Below, piece after piece: positions 43,629 to 52,663 of a stretch of DNA of 64,000 nucleotides; the stretch's first letter is position 1, and the number at the start of each line of letters is the position of its first letter. The stretch is from Fulvitalea axinellae (GTDB lineage: Bacteria; Bacteroidota; Bacteroidia; Cytophagales; Cyclobacteriaceae): positions 4,134,010-4,198,009 of the forward strand of contig NZ_AP025314.1 of the NCBI RefSeq assembly GCF_036492835.1, read 5' to 3'. The translations under genes and the position numbers were made by a program. Under the pieces are notes generated by a model. It was not told the origin of the DNA, did no database searches, and saw only the letters and a program-made list of their open reading frames with translations.

Positions 43629-46600
43629 ATGTTCCGCGAACAAGACAGACATCCGCCCCAACACCAAGCTTCCGGAGGCGCTCCGGAAGGCGGAGGCGTA
43701 TTGTCCTTGTCAGAGTTCCAAAGACAAACCCGTGACTGGCGAGGCCGGGAAGACCAATACACCTCTTTCCCTCTTCTGCAGACTATCGACACAATCCTAT
43801 ACGCTTATGAAGAAGCTACATCATCCGGCGAGCAATTAGGCACCAGATTGCCTCACCTTACCCAAGGCCAAACCCAAATCGAGACCCAGAGGCACGCATT
43901 TATCGGTTCGTTGCCAATGGAAGAAAACCGGCTAAGAGCCGAAGCACGGCAAAACCCAAAGCCTTCCTTTTTCCAATTCGAGGCCAAACGGAATCTTGGG
44001 CTTTACCAGAAACTAGTTCTCTTTGAGGAACAACACCGCACCGCCACCAGCCGGGCTTCGTCCGCCAAAACCGATATGGCCCGCAACATCCGCTACAGGC
44101 AAAACCTGCTCAACGAGCTTGAAATCCACGCCAACAATCTTAAAACCTCGCTTAGCACAAGCCCAAACCACCCGGCCGGGCTTGTAATGGCGCTTGAGAA
44201 CCTGTTAGCGCATATCGCTCAAGAACAACAGCAAATTCTGGGAGGGGAACACGCCCCTCTACTTGACGAGTCTCCACTTGACCCCGAACTTGAAAGAGCC
44301 ATGCAAATGGCCGAAGCGTATAAAGAAAAGTGCCAATACCTGCCCGAGATTATTCAAGAACACGACGGCCTTCACCAAATAACCGACGAGGCTATTTCCA
44401 CACATTCGTCTCTCAGGTCAATAAGACCATCAAGCAGGGATTATGAACGAAGCCTTAGCATGGCCTCAGAAAGGGAAACCGTTACCAGAGGTGCATTGCA
44501 GGACAGCCAAGACGCATTGAAAAAAACTATCCAAGGACATCTGGAATCCCTGCACCATATGGAAAGGGAAGTGTTCCGGTGGTTTAGGAAAACACCGCTT
44601 CCCGTAAAAGGCGCCATTCCGCATTTGGACAAAGCTTTGGATCTGCTGGGAAGAATAGATGTCGAATATCAATACCTTGCAGACTTAATGCTCCGCCACC
44701 GAATAGAGCCTTGGGTTCCCTCTGAAAGTATCAGAATCGTAGTCGGTGACGATCCGGAAAACCCGACTTTCAACGATGAAGAACCCGAAGCCTTTTGGAA
44801 CAGATTTTTGTACCGTTGCTCAGCGATCAAGATTCACCCAAAAGAAGACGAGGTGCAAAGTAGCGTCTTGGTTCCCGACAAAGAAGACCGCCCGGGACTC
44901 TTCACTGCCTCGCCGGGCAAAATTCCGCCAGACTCGCCTAAAGTAGAAGGCCTGATGCCCCGCCCGATGGCCAGCCAACATTCAAACAGCCGAATTACGG
45001 CTTACTTAGCCCGGCTTATGACTTCCGGCCCAGGACGGGACTTACTTTACAGCGCATTGGAATCGAAATCTTTCGGAAAAACTCCAGCGCCTGGAGTCAC
45101 CATACTTGGCGGAACCACTGCGACTCCGCATTTCTTTGTAAACCAAAGGTCAGGAGCCACAAAGGGGAAAATGCATATTATCCCCACCTTGAACGGCCCG
45201 TCAGTAATCGACGTTCCTTCCCTCACCTTCTCTGAAGACGCCTCGGAAAAAGGCTATGAAATTCTAAGTGCGGATTGCGCCAGCGACGGAAGAAAACCCG
45301 TGGAGCTTAAAATAAACATCAGCCAACCCGCAGGAAACTTAGCGGTTGATTTCCTAGACGAAAAAAGCAAAGGTCTTCACGGTTTGGCCTTCGCCCACAA
45401 TTTCACGCATTTCACCAGCGCATTCGCCGAAGCTGTCGAGACATGGAGAAACCATCCCCAAGTACCTGACAAGCGAAAACAGGACGATGTAAACGTAGTG
45501 GAGAATGACGTCCGGGCACAAGCGGGATTGCCCAAAAGATCAGGCAAGGCCGTACACAATATGGTCGTGACGGGCGAAAAGTGTGTAGAAAGAGCTCCAG
45601 ACACTCCTCTGCACTACAGAACCTTCACCGGTAGCCCAACCGCTCCGGTAACCGCCACCACAAGCAATTGGCTCCCGACAAGCACCGCGCCACCCAGTGC
45701 TCCAGAACTTACGGTATCCGTATCGCCTTGGCTACCCGAAAGAAGGACTCCAAGCCCACCGCCGGGATCACTTAGCCTTCCGCCTATTGACGAGGAAAGC
45801 ACCGAGCCGTTCAATTTCTCAACGGACCAACAATTACCTACTTTCAGCGACTTCAGACACGCTCCTTTTCTTCCTCCGCCGGAGGAACATTCCGAACCGT
45901 CGCTAAAAAGTTCCCAAGGAGACCCTTCACCGGAACATAGCCTTGAAAACACAATGATGTATCGCCGGGCGACGGCTTCAGGCAGACGGCCTTTGTCCAC
46001 TATCTCGGTCACTTCCTCGTTACGCTTCGCTTCTTTGCCCAGAGGGGTCAACCAAGAAAAATTGCAGGAACACTTTGGCGAAGCCTCATTGCCCGACGCT
46101 CAAGAATTTACCGAAGTGACGGAAAGAAGTGATATGACGGGAAAAGTCGGAACAATCTATTTTATGGGAAAAGAAGACGAGGAGGCTACGCATATTATGA
46201 AAACGATGGAGGATTCCGAACTGGCGCCATCGGAAACCAACGAGGCCTTCGCCAATAACTTTATCCGATTGATGGGAAGAAGGTCTACGGCTCCGGCCAC
46301 TCGCTCCCTTAACGAAGAAGAACGGGAAACCTTCCGGGAATACATTATGTCATCGCAGATGGGCAACGCTTTCAGGCTCAACTTCCGCTTTATGGCCCAA
46401 CAAATCGCAAACCCGAAAGACATCAAATGCCTCTTTATGGAGCGCATGCCCGGAGCGCCTTTCGACCGCTGTTATGGAGATGGCGGACCTGATGAGCTTA
46501 TGGACAAATCCATGCTGAAAAGCTTCGGGGAACTCGCCGTTTACGATTTTCTTTTGGGCAATACCGACCGGTTTATCGGCAACTTCAACGAAGGTAACGT

Positions 46601-47141
46601 GATGTACGACAGCCAATCCGGGCAAGTATCCGGCATAGACCAAGCGCTCCAGATCGGCGGAATGGAATATATGGCCAGAATGATGACTCACCAACTCGCA
46701 GGCCCGGATTCGGCTGGCAGTTACGTATCGAAAGGAAACAGACTTGTAAAATCAAAAAACACCAGCGCTCTGGAGGAAATTATCGGAAGCATAAAACCGT
46801 TGTACGCCCAGTTCTTCCAAGACTTACTACGAGCTTTCCTTAACGACGAAAGGCATATGTTCTTCGACAACCTCCGAATCTGCGGATGCGCCAATCTCGG
46901 CGTCCCCCTCAATTCGGAACAAGCCAGCCACATGATGTACGGAATCGTAGAGGCGATGCTGAGGCTGAAGCAGAAACGTTCCCTCAAGAAAACCATGAAA
47001 CGAATGAATTTGGGACTGGACCCGTTAGAAAGGCAAGCCTTTTTCAATAACTGGGAAGCCGCGATTGAAGCAGTAAAAAGCGTTGGCGAGGAAGATCTTC
47101 AGCAAAAACTACGGGATCAAAAAGCAAAAGAAACGGAATAG
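43629..47141 (+). CDS. multidomain effector-like protein: M91/NleD-like domain with altered HExxH and C-terminal actin-fragmin/PI3K-like kinase domain
   Basis: This 1170-residue protein has no signal peptide or membrane segment. Residues 1-360 are mainly helical and charged. Residues about 455-650 resemble the M91 (NleD effector) peptidases: a SGPGRDLLYSALES start, then GLAFAHNFTHFTSAF, and VVENDVRAQAGLPKRS, matching the usual ENxLRxExGxPxR block. The zinc motif reads HNFTH (590-594), so the catalytic Glu is replaced by Asn and peptidase activity is doubtful. Residues 665-775 are a Pro/Ser-rich linker. Residues about 835-1090 have a kinase-like order: ATHIMKTMEDSE (Lys858), NEAFANNFIRLMG, CLFMERMPG, VYDFLLGNTDRFIGNFNEGN (Asp980, Asn990) and GIDQAL (Asp1004). 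ATG 43629 is the only start after an in-frame stop at 43569. It stands alone, divergent from the response regulator. Function inferred only from motifs. Confidence 0.7.
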   Translation: MFREQDRHPPQHQASGGAPEGGGVLSLSEFQRQTRDWRGREDQYTSFPLLQTIDTILYAYEEATSSGEQLGTRLPHLTQGQTQIETQRHAFIGSLPMEENRLRAEARQNPKPSFFQFEAKRNLGLYQKLVLFEEQHRTATSRASSAKTDMARNIRYRQNLLNELEIHANNLKTSLSTSPNHPAGLVMALENLLAHIAQEQQQILGGEHAPLLDESPLDPELERAMQMAEAYKEKCQYLPEIIQEHDGLHQITDEAISTHSSLRSIRPSSRDYERSLSMASERETVTRGALQDSQDALKKTIQGHLESLHHMEREVFRWFRKTPLPVKGAIPHLDKALDLLGRIDVEYQYLADLMLRHRIEPWVPSESIRIVVGDDPENPTFNDEEPEAFWNRFLYRCSAIKIHPKEDEVQSSVLVPDKEDRPGLFTASPGKIPPDSPKVEGLMPRPMASQHSNSRITAYLARLMTSGPGRDLLYSALESKSFGKTPAPGVTILGGTTATPHFFVNQRSGATKGKMHIIPTLNGPSVIDVPSLTFSEDASEKGYEILSADCASDGRKPVELKINISQPAGNLAVDFLDEKSKGLHGLAFAHNFTHFTSAFAEAVETWRNHPQVPDKRKQDDVNVVENDVRAQAGLPKRSGKAVHNMVVTGEKCVERAPDTPLHYRTFTGSPTAPVTATTSNWLPTSTAPPSAPELTVSVSPWLPERRTPSPPPGSLSLPPIDEESTEPFNFSTDQQLPTFSDFRHAPFLPPPEEHSEPSLKSSQGDPSPEHSLENTMMYRRATASGRRPLSTISVTSSLRFASLPRGVNQEKLQEHFGEASLPDAQEFTEVTERSDMTGKVGTIYFMGKEDEEATHIMKTMEDSELAPSETNEAFANNFIRLMGRRSTAPATRSLNEEERETFREYIMSSQMGNAFRLNFRFMAQQIANPKDIKCLFMERMPGAPFDRCYGDGGPDELMDKSMLKSFGELAVYDFLLGNTDRFIGNFNEGNVMYDSQSGQVSGIDQALQIGGMEYMARMMTHQLAGPDSAGSYVSKGNRLVKSKNTSALEEIIGSIKPLYAQFFQDLLRAFLNDERHMFFDNLRICGCANLGVPLNSEQASHMMYGIVEAMLRLKQKRSLKKTMKRMNLGLDPLERQAFFNNWEAAIEAVKSVGEEDLQQKLRDQKAKETE

Positions 47142-47157
47142 CCCGAAGGCCATTCCG
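47134..47157 (+). terminator. possible terminator of the effector-like gene
   Basis: The stem CGGAAT-A-GCC with GGC-C-ATTCCG and a CGAA loop overlaps the stop codon. The following sequence is only weakly T-rich, so function is uncertain. Confidence 0.4.
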
Positions 47158-47183
47158 CATTCTTGTTCAGAATTGAAAACCTT

Positions 47184-49319
47184 TTACGGGTTAACCAAAT
47201 CCGTTTGGTACCAATATGTTCCGTCGCAGAGGAACGTAACAGCGCCGTATTTCCCTAACGTAAACTGCGAAAACGGGCCAGCGATATTGCTCATCCCCAC
47301 AAAAAATGTAATCTGATGCGTATCGCTCCGGTTGATTATCGTAACCCGCTGTCCTTTTTTCCCTCCGTTTAATGCCGATATACTCTTATCGCCACTCAAA
47401 TCCGCAAGAATTAGGCTCTTTCCGCTTACGTCTATCGAGGCCAAATCTCCAATAACTTTATTCTCGGGTGTATGGACCAACGCACCCGACGAGCTTACAT
47501 CTCCTGCGACATCGACCCCAGTGGCAACCAAACTACCCGAAACGTCCAAGTCAGCGTTTGGCGAGCTTTTCCCCAAGCCGACCTTACCGGTACTACTTAC
47601 GGTCAAATATTCGCTTTCTCCAATTTCAAAAGCCAATCGCCCGGTTCCGTCTCCGTCCTTGTCGGCTCCCAAGGTTGTTGAGCCCGTATTCGCCACCGAA
47701 CTCGTTACGCCCAAAAGCCCACTCAACGACGATCCGTCACCTACAAAACTGTTTGCTTTTACAGCTCCGCCCACATGAAGCGCTTCATCTGGAATCTCAA
47801 CTCCCAACCCCACTTTTCCGGACATTACCCTAAAAGCGTTTGTAGGCGCAGAGGCCATCAATTTGAAAGGCGTGGCATTTAAATCCTCATCAAGAACAGC
47901 GAAATAGGATTGACCATTCTCGGCGATATCGTTAAAAACCATTTCCCAGTCATTCTTTGGAAATGATGCCGATTGGCTCGTGTCCTCGAAGCGCACTCTC
48001 AGTATTGTATCGGCCAGCACCATTTTGTTTTCGCCAAAATCCATTCCCGCCGAGACTCCGCTACCCACCGCCAATCTTTTTTTCAGAATAGCGTCATCCA
48101 CCCACATGGCGCCGTGGCCTTCTTGTAGGGGGGCGAATCCACCATGAAAATCGCCGTCGCCCATTCCGAAAAGCTTTTCCGTTCCAGTATTGTCAACATA
48201 TCTGAAATGCCCGCTACCAAGCGGATCGTAATACAGAATACCCGGTGTCATAGCGGAAGGGAGTCCATCGTACAAAACCGCTCCTTTTACCCTCATTCCG
48301 GCATGTGAGTTTATATCCGTCTCGGGTACGTTCACATTCACTCCCACTCTTCCGGAATAAAGCTCCTGGTTTTTCTTGGCCCACAAAATGCGGAAAGCTT
48401 TTCCAGCATCATCTCCAATCCCCGGAAAGCCAGTTTTTGCGCTATTATCAGCCGCTTGGGCTTTCAGTCCGTCCAGATCCACCGCTTGGGTTAGCCCCAA
48501 ACGCCCCAATGTCGCCGTTTGCTCTGTGGTTATCGTTTGCGGAGCGCCTTCCAACGAGGAATATTTACCGTCGAACAACACGGGCAAGTTTGACAACGCG
48601 CCATACTCACCGTTAAAGTACGATTCGGGCCGATTCGACAAATCGGAATATTCGCCACTAAACAGGCTCGGAAGGTTCGACAGCTTCGCGTAATCCCCGT
48701 GAAATAATTCGGGAAGGTTCGACAGTCTCGAATAACTTCCGTCAAACAGCGCCGGAAGGTTAAGCAAATCCGAGTAATCGCCGTTAAACAGCGTCGGAAG
48801 ATTCGACAGTTCCGAATACTCGCCGTCAAACAAACCGGGAAGATTATCTAAGCTTTGGTATTCACCGTCAAAATCGCCCGCTACATTCTTATCCCAATCC
48901 TCAAATTCCGGTTTTCCCGAAAGGGCTTCATAATCCAGCGATTCCGCCTCGCCGGCGATTTCCGCTCCCATAGCGTACGGCACGCTCAAAAGCTGGCTAT
49001 GCCCGAGAGACTCGCCGTTTACGCTTACTTTCAGGAAGTACCGTTGCCCATTCCATTCTATTTTGGGCAACATGGTTTTCGACCCGATCTCAACATTCAA
49101 GATCCCCGCCCGGGTAGTCGTAATCGAATGTTCCTCCTCGAACAGAACCGTTCCGTCGGGCGTATTTCTGGCTATCTCAAATTTGAGATCCACCCGTTCT
49201 TCCCTCAGCGCCTTGCCCGACGCGTCACGCAAGAGCGCTTGGAAATTCAGCTTATTCTGAGCGTTCAGCCCACCGACAAACGCAAGCAGACAAACGATCA
49301 ATACTGTAAATTTTCTCAT
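47184..49319 (-). CDS. secreted tail-fibre-like repeat protein, paralogue A
   Basis: This 711-residue protein has a signal peptide (MRKFTVLIVCLLAFVGGLNA, cleaved near AQN) and an N-terminal domain that begins NKLNFQALLRDASGKALREE, as in many secreted Bacteroidota proteins. Eight repeats of about 14 residues (about 149-261, consensus LFDGxYSxLSNLPx) lead to a repeat-rich C-terminal half with GVGLEVP..LHVGGAVKANSFVGDGSSLSGL motifs of phage tail-fibre and adhesin type. The end (CDGTYWYQTDL) is typical of such proteins. ATG 49319 lies 5 bp after the stop of its paralogue, so they are coupled; the frame stays open 11 codons further. No T9SS sorting domain is visible at its C-terminus. Confidence 0.82.
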   Translation of the reverse strand: MRKFTVLIVCLLAFVGGLNAQNKLNFQALLRDASGKALREERVDLKFEIARNTPDGTVLFEEEHSITTTRAGILNVEIGSKTMLPKIEWNGQRYFLKVSVNGESLGHSQLLSVPYAMGAEIAGEAESLDYEALSGKPEFEDWDKNVAGDFDGEYQSLDNLPGLFDGEYSELSNLPTLFNGDYSDLLNLPALFDGSYSRLSNLPELFHGDYAKLSNLPSLFSGEYSDLSNRPESYFNGEYGALSNLPVLFDGKYSSLEGAPQTITTEQTATLGRLGLTQAVDLDGLKAQAADNSAKTGFPGIGDDAGKAFRILWAKKNQELYSGRVGVNVNVPETDINSHAGMRVKGAVLYDGLPSAMTPGILYYDPLGSGHFRYVDNTGTEKLFGMGDGDFHGGFAPLQEGHGAMWVDDAILKKRLAVGSGVSAGMDFGENKMVLADTILRVRFEDTSQSASFPKNDWEMVFNDIAENGQSYFAVLDEDLNATPFKLMASAPTNAFRVMSGKVGLGVEIPDEALHVGGAVKANSFVGDGSSLSGLLGVTSSVANTGSTTLGADKDGDGTGRLAFEIGESEYLTVSSTGKVGLGKSSPNADLDVSGSLVATGVDVAGDVSSSGALVHTPENKVIGDLASIDVSGKSLILADLSGDKSISALNGGKKGQRVTIINRSDTHQITFFVGMSNIAGPFSQFTLGKYGAVTFLCDGTYWYQTDLVNP
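48537..48875 (-). repeat. 14-residue (42-bp) repeat array in paralogue A
   Basis: Eight diverged units of LFDGxYSxLSNLPx are encoded on the minus strand; unit 6 carries one extra residue. The coding repeats in the neighbouring gene (50726-51061) are far less diverged. Confidence 0.85.
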
Positions 49320-49324
49320 ATCGA

Positions 49325-51511
49325 TCATTGTTTGACTCCTACGCAATACCAATGTGTCCCGTCAAACACAAAACGGGCGTTGGAACCGAATGTCTCCAAA
49401 TTGATATCCGCTCCGCCCGCTATCCGGATCTTTTGGGTTCCGTTGGTTCCTTCATGCTTAATAAGGACTTTCAATCCGTTACCCGTATTCATCACTGTCA
49501 CTTCCTGTCCCGTTTTTCCATTGGCAAACCCGGAGAGCGTCAAAACATTCGCCGCACCATTCCCCGAAGCGTTGAAGTTTATCACCTTCTTTCCGGATAC
49601 GTCGTAATTTTGAGACGCTCCGGCACCCGACTGTTCATTGATAAAGCCCATGATTAATGATCCGCCAACAACCAAATCGCCACTCACCTCCACTTCGTCG
49701 AACTTACCTTTTCCGTTGACTTCCAACGCCTCCGACGGCGAGGAAACCCCGACACCAAGTTTACCGGCGTTCGTCAACACCATGCGGGTTTGCCCTTTGG
49801 TCCTGAACGCGATTTCTCCTACCGAATTATTGTCCGAATCGGCCTCGATTACCGTATTGCCGTCATTGGAAACTCCGCCCGTGGCGCCAGTCAAACCTGT
49901 CAGGCCAGATCCGTCACCTACAAAAGTCGTGGCTTTCATCGTTCCGGCCACTTCCAGTTTATGGGACGGGACATCGGTTCCCACGCCCACATTTCCGCTG
50001 GCGCCAACATAAAAAGACTTGTCCGGAGCGCCAGCCATAATTCTGAACGGCGTAGTTCCACTGGTCATATCCATCACCGCAAAATAGGAATCGCCTCCGT
50101 TTTGGCTGGAATTTGCCTCGATTTGCCAATCGTTAGCGGGCATTGTTCCGTTCGGATCGTCCGCATCGTCAAACATTATCCGCAGGTTATTTTCCTTCAA
50201 CATCAGGGTAGAATAACCGAAATCCTGACCACTCGCCATATCGTTGCCCACTCCTATACTTTGGGTAACAACCAGATCATGATGAAGCATTATGTCTTGG
50301 TTTTGATAAGAGAAAAGCGATCCCGAATAAGTGACATTTCCGGCATTGACTTCCACAGCCGCACTGTTATTATCGTAATATTTGAAAGCTCCAGAGCCTG
50401 ACGGGTCATAAAAAAGCATACCCGGCGCCGGCGTAGCGGGAATGCCTTCGTAACGTACGGCTCCACCCACTTTCATCACCGCTCCGCCAAAGTCCGCTCC
50501 TTCCGGGACGTTAACGCCAACTTTACCGGCGTTATAATACAGGTTCCCGTCCTTGACATTCCAAATTTTCGTACCCGCTTCCAGTACTTTGCCCGGCTCG
50601 GTACCAAAACCCGGAAACGACGCCTTCGCACTGTTTGTGGCCACGTCCGCTTCCAATTGGTCCAAGTTCACCGTGTTGGTAACGTTAATCCTGCCCAACT
50701 TCTCCGCCTGCGCAGTACTGATCGTAACGGGCGCGCCTTCCAACGAAGCGTATTTCCCGTCAAACAACACCGGCTTATTCGCTAGGCTATTATAGTCACC
50801 GTCGAACAGCGTAGGCTTGTTTTTCAAGCTTTGGTAATCGCCGTCAAATAGCGTCGGCTTATTGGCTAGGCTTTCGTAATTGCCATCAAACAACGTGGGC
50901 TTATTGGCCAAGCTGTTATAGTCGCCGTCAAAAAGCGTAGGCTTGTTTTTCAGACTCTGGTAATCACCGTCAAACAACTCCGGTTTGTTCTTCAGGCTGG
51001 CATAGTTGCCGTCAAAAAGTGTCGGTTTATTCTTTAAACTATGGTAGTCGCCGTCAAAATCATCCGACGCGTCTTTGTCCCAACCCGTAAAGTCCGGAAG
51101 GTTTTTAAGCTTTTCGTAATCGGCAGTCTCCGCCGTTTTCGCCTTTTGGGCGTAAGCCGCAAACGGGACGCTCAACACTTGGCTGGTTCCCAACACTCTG
51201 TCGCCTACGGATATTTTCACGAAATGGGAAACCGCTCCCCAATCCACCACCGACAAGTCCGAAACGGAACCGACATCGACCTGAACCAAACCCTGTCCGT
51301 CGGTTTCCAACTCATGGTTTTCCACAAACACCGTAGCCCCTTGGGAACTTCCCGACAGGATCTCCACCCTCAGGCTAAGCGTTTTGTTTTTCATTACGGA
51401 ACCATCCGTATCCCTAACCACCGTCTGGTAGCTAAACTTTTGAGGGCTTTGCGCATATACCGACACGGCAAAGGCCATCAAACACAGTAAAAGTGTAAAT
51501 CTCTTTATCAT
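49325..51511 (-). CDS. secreted tail-fibre-like repeat protein, paralogue B
   Basis: This 728-residue protein has a signal peptide (MIKRFTLLLCLMAFAVSVYA) and an N-terminal domain starting QSPQKFSYQTVVRDTDGSVM. Eight 14-residue repeats (151-262, LFDGDYxSLKNKPT) end in LEGAP and lead to a C-terminal part with GVGTDVPSHKLEVAGTMKAT and FVGDGSGLTGL motifs. The last 12 residues, VFDGTHWYCVGV-like, match paralogue A. The architecture equals that of paralogue A, but the overall sequence is well diverged. These look like long trimeric or fibrous surface proteins; binding targets are unknown. The gene lies 5 bp downstream of the small T9SS-sorted gene and 5 bp upstream of paralogue A. Confidence 0.82.
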   Translation of the reverse strand: MIKRFTLLLCLMAFAVSVYAQSPQKFSYQTVVRDTDGSVMKNKTLSLRVEILSGSSQGATVFVENHELETDGQGLVQVDVGSVSDLSVVDWGAVSHFVKISVGDRVLGTSQVLSVPFAAYAQKAKTAETADYEKLKNLPDFTGWDKDASDDFDGDYHSLKNKPTLFDGNYASLKNKPELFDGDYQSLKNKPTLFDGDYNSLANKPTLFDGNYESLANKPTLFDGDYQSLKNKPTLFDGDYNSLANKPVLFDGKYASLEGAPVTISTAQAEKLGRINVTNTVNLDQLEADVATNSAKASFPGFGTEPGKVLEAGTKIWNVKDGNLYYNAGKVGVNVPEGADFGGAVMKVGGAVRYEGIPATPAPGMLFYDPSGSGAFKYYDNNSAAVEVNAGNVTYSGSLFSYQNQDIMLHHDLVVTQSIGVGNDMASGQDFGYSTLMLKENNLRIMFDDADDPNGTMPANDWQIEANSSQNGGDSYFAVMDMTSGTTPFRIMAGAPDKSFYVGASGNVGVGTDVPSHKLEVAGTMKATTFVGDGSGLTGLTGATGGVSNDGNTVIEADSDNNSVGEIAFRTKGQTRMVLTNAGKLGVGVSSPSEALEVNGKGKFDEVEVSGDLVVGGSLIMGFINEQSGAGASQNYDVSGKKVINFNASGNGAANVLTLSGFANGKTGQEVTVMNTGNGLKVLIKHEGTNGTQKIRIAGGADINLETFGSNARFVFDGTHWYCVGVKQ
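50726..51061 (-). repeat. 14-residue (42-bp) repeat array in paralogue B
   Basis: Eight tandem units with consensus LFDGDYxSLKNKPT are encoded on the minus strand. Units alternate between KNKPT and ANKPT versions, and units 3 and 6 are identical at the protein level, which points to internal duplication or conversion. Confidence 0.9.
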
Positions 51512-51516
51512 TTCGG

Positions 51517-52011
51517 CTATTTTTTAATCAAACGAATGGTCTTAACTGTTTCGCCCTCCTGCCGTAAGCGCAGAAAATAAACTCCCGACGCAAAGGGCTC
51601 AAGACTAAGCTTGGTCTCAGGTTCCGATAAATCCCCTTCCAGCACCGCCTTGCCTTGCGAATCGGAAACGGAAACATTCCACTTCCCCCGCTTCATCGAT
51701 TCTTCCGACAATTCCACGGTCACATAATCCGCCACCGGATTGGGGTACGCCCGCAATACCTGGCCTACAACAGGCTTCCCGACCGACAACACCACGTACG
51801 ACTCCCCTTGATGCACGCCTTGGGTCAGGATCATTCCGTCTCCGACATCGAACGTCTTCGTCAACGTCTCTCCCACCGACCACGACATCTGGTACGATTT
51901 GGACACCCCTTTTCCTCCAGAAACCCCTACAAGCTCGGCCCTTCGAAGTTCTTGTCCCGAGACACTAACGGAAATCGTCACAAACAGCAAAACTACGGCT
52001 AACACCTTCAT
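51517..52011 (-). CDS. small secreted protein with T9SS type A sorting domain
   Basis: This 164-residue protein has a signal peptide (about 1-19, MKVLAVVLLFVTISVSVSG), a mid-region with two WSVGETL and GMILTQGVHQ motifs that is common in gliding-bacteria surface proteins, and a C-terminal T9SS sorting domain (about 88-164: LRAYPNPVADYVTVELSEES, then FASGVYFLRLRQEGETVKTI-RLIKK). The PNPxxD and GxYFLRL...K motifs are the hallmarks. It should cross the outer membrane by the type IX system and be attached to or released from the surface. It is the first gene of the leftward three-gene set with the two repeat proteins. Confidence 0.9.
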   Translation of the reverse strand: MKVLAVVLLFVTISVSVSGQELRRAELVGVSGGKGVSKSYQMSWSVGETLTKTFDVGDGMILTQGVHQGESYVVLSVGKPVVGQVLRAYPNPVADYVTVELSEESMKRGKWNVSVSDSQGKAVLEGDLSEPETKLSLEPFASGVYFLRLRQEGETVKTIRLIKK

Positions 52012-52158
52012 GTCTTTTACCTTGAAATATTATGATTGTTTCCACCAAATAAGCACTCGAACATGCAAATGCATACTATGTTATGATAAAAATACCATAA
52101 CTCAAATACACAAAGCCTATTATTCCCTGTTATGTTTCTGACAAAAAACGAGAAACAC

Positions 52159-52524
52159 ATGAGTAAGTCCGAATGGAAACTAAGAGGCCGATGGAGATTT
52201 GAAGAGGACTTTCATTACGGCTTGGCCAAAGGTATCCTGATCCTCCACCAAAAGAAAAACCACGTACACGGCACTCTTACCCTTACGGAATTCCCCCTTG
52301 ACGGTCCGCCTTTCAAAATAGAGGAGACTGTAGAGGGCAAAATAGACGGCGATATGCTAAAGCTCCGCGGAACGGCTTACAAGGTACTACAAGCCGACGG
52401 CGAACTCATCTACGAACTTGACGCTTGGAACGGCCATATCACGGACAAGAAGCTCATCGTAGGGTCAGGCAAAGGAGGCAAACGTATTAACACTGTCTTC
52501 ACATTGCGCAAAGTCCCGGACTGA
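52159..52524 (+). CDS. small protein of unknown function, likely beta-rich
   Basis: This 121-residue soluble protein reads MSKSEWKLRGRWRFEEDFHY onward, with alternating short hydrophobic strands (GILILHQKKNHVHGTLTLTE; IDGDMLKLRGTAYKVLQADG; ITDKKLIVGSGKGGK). This pattern suggests a small beta barrel (lipocalin-like), but I do not recognise a family. The frame also offers an ATG at 52132; the second ATG is preferred because the first lies inside a promoter-like TATGTTTC stretch. It stands between the surface-protein set and galE, with a consensus promoter starting 6 bp after its stop that is probably for galE. Confidence 0.6.
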   Translation: MSKSEWKLRGRWRFEEDFHYGLAKGILILHQKKNHVHGTLTLTEFPLDGPPFKIEETVEGKIDGDMLKLRGTAYKVLQADGELIYELDAWNGHITDKKLIVGSGKGGKRINTVFTLRKVPD

Positions 52525-52529
52525 AGCCA

Positions 52530-52560
52530 TTTGATCTTGCCCGGATAAGTTGTAACTTTG
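52530..52560 (+). promoter_or_regulatory. Bacteroidota-type promoter for galE
   Basis: TTTG (52530-52533), a 19-bp spacer and TAACTTTG (52553-52560) fit the -33/-7 consensus exactly. The galE start is about 100 bp downstream. Confidence 0.75.
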
Positions 52561-52663
52561 GCCTGACAAAACTGCGCCCGAACACCAACGGGACAAGCAT
52601 TTCCGGATTCGGAACCCGGCTTTCCCAAATGTTTTTAACCGCTATTCACCGCAACTTTTCGGA

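Noticed and set aside
43510..43839. Alternative N-terminal frame upstream of the 1170-residue protein
   Set aside because: It is in another frame, overlaps the clear start at 43629, has no family features and would need a frameshift to join; the main frame is open and well supported.
45396..45410. Active zinc metallopeptidase site
   Set aside because: The motif is HNFTH; without the Glu of HExxH an active gluzincin-type site cannot be claimed.
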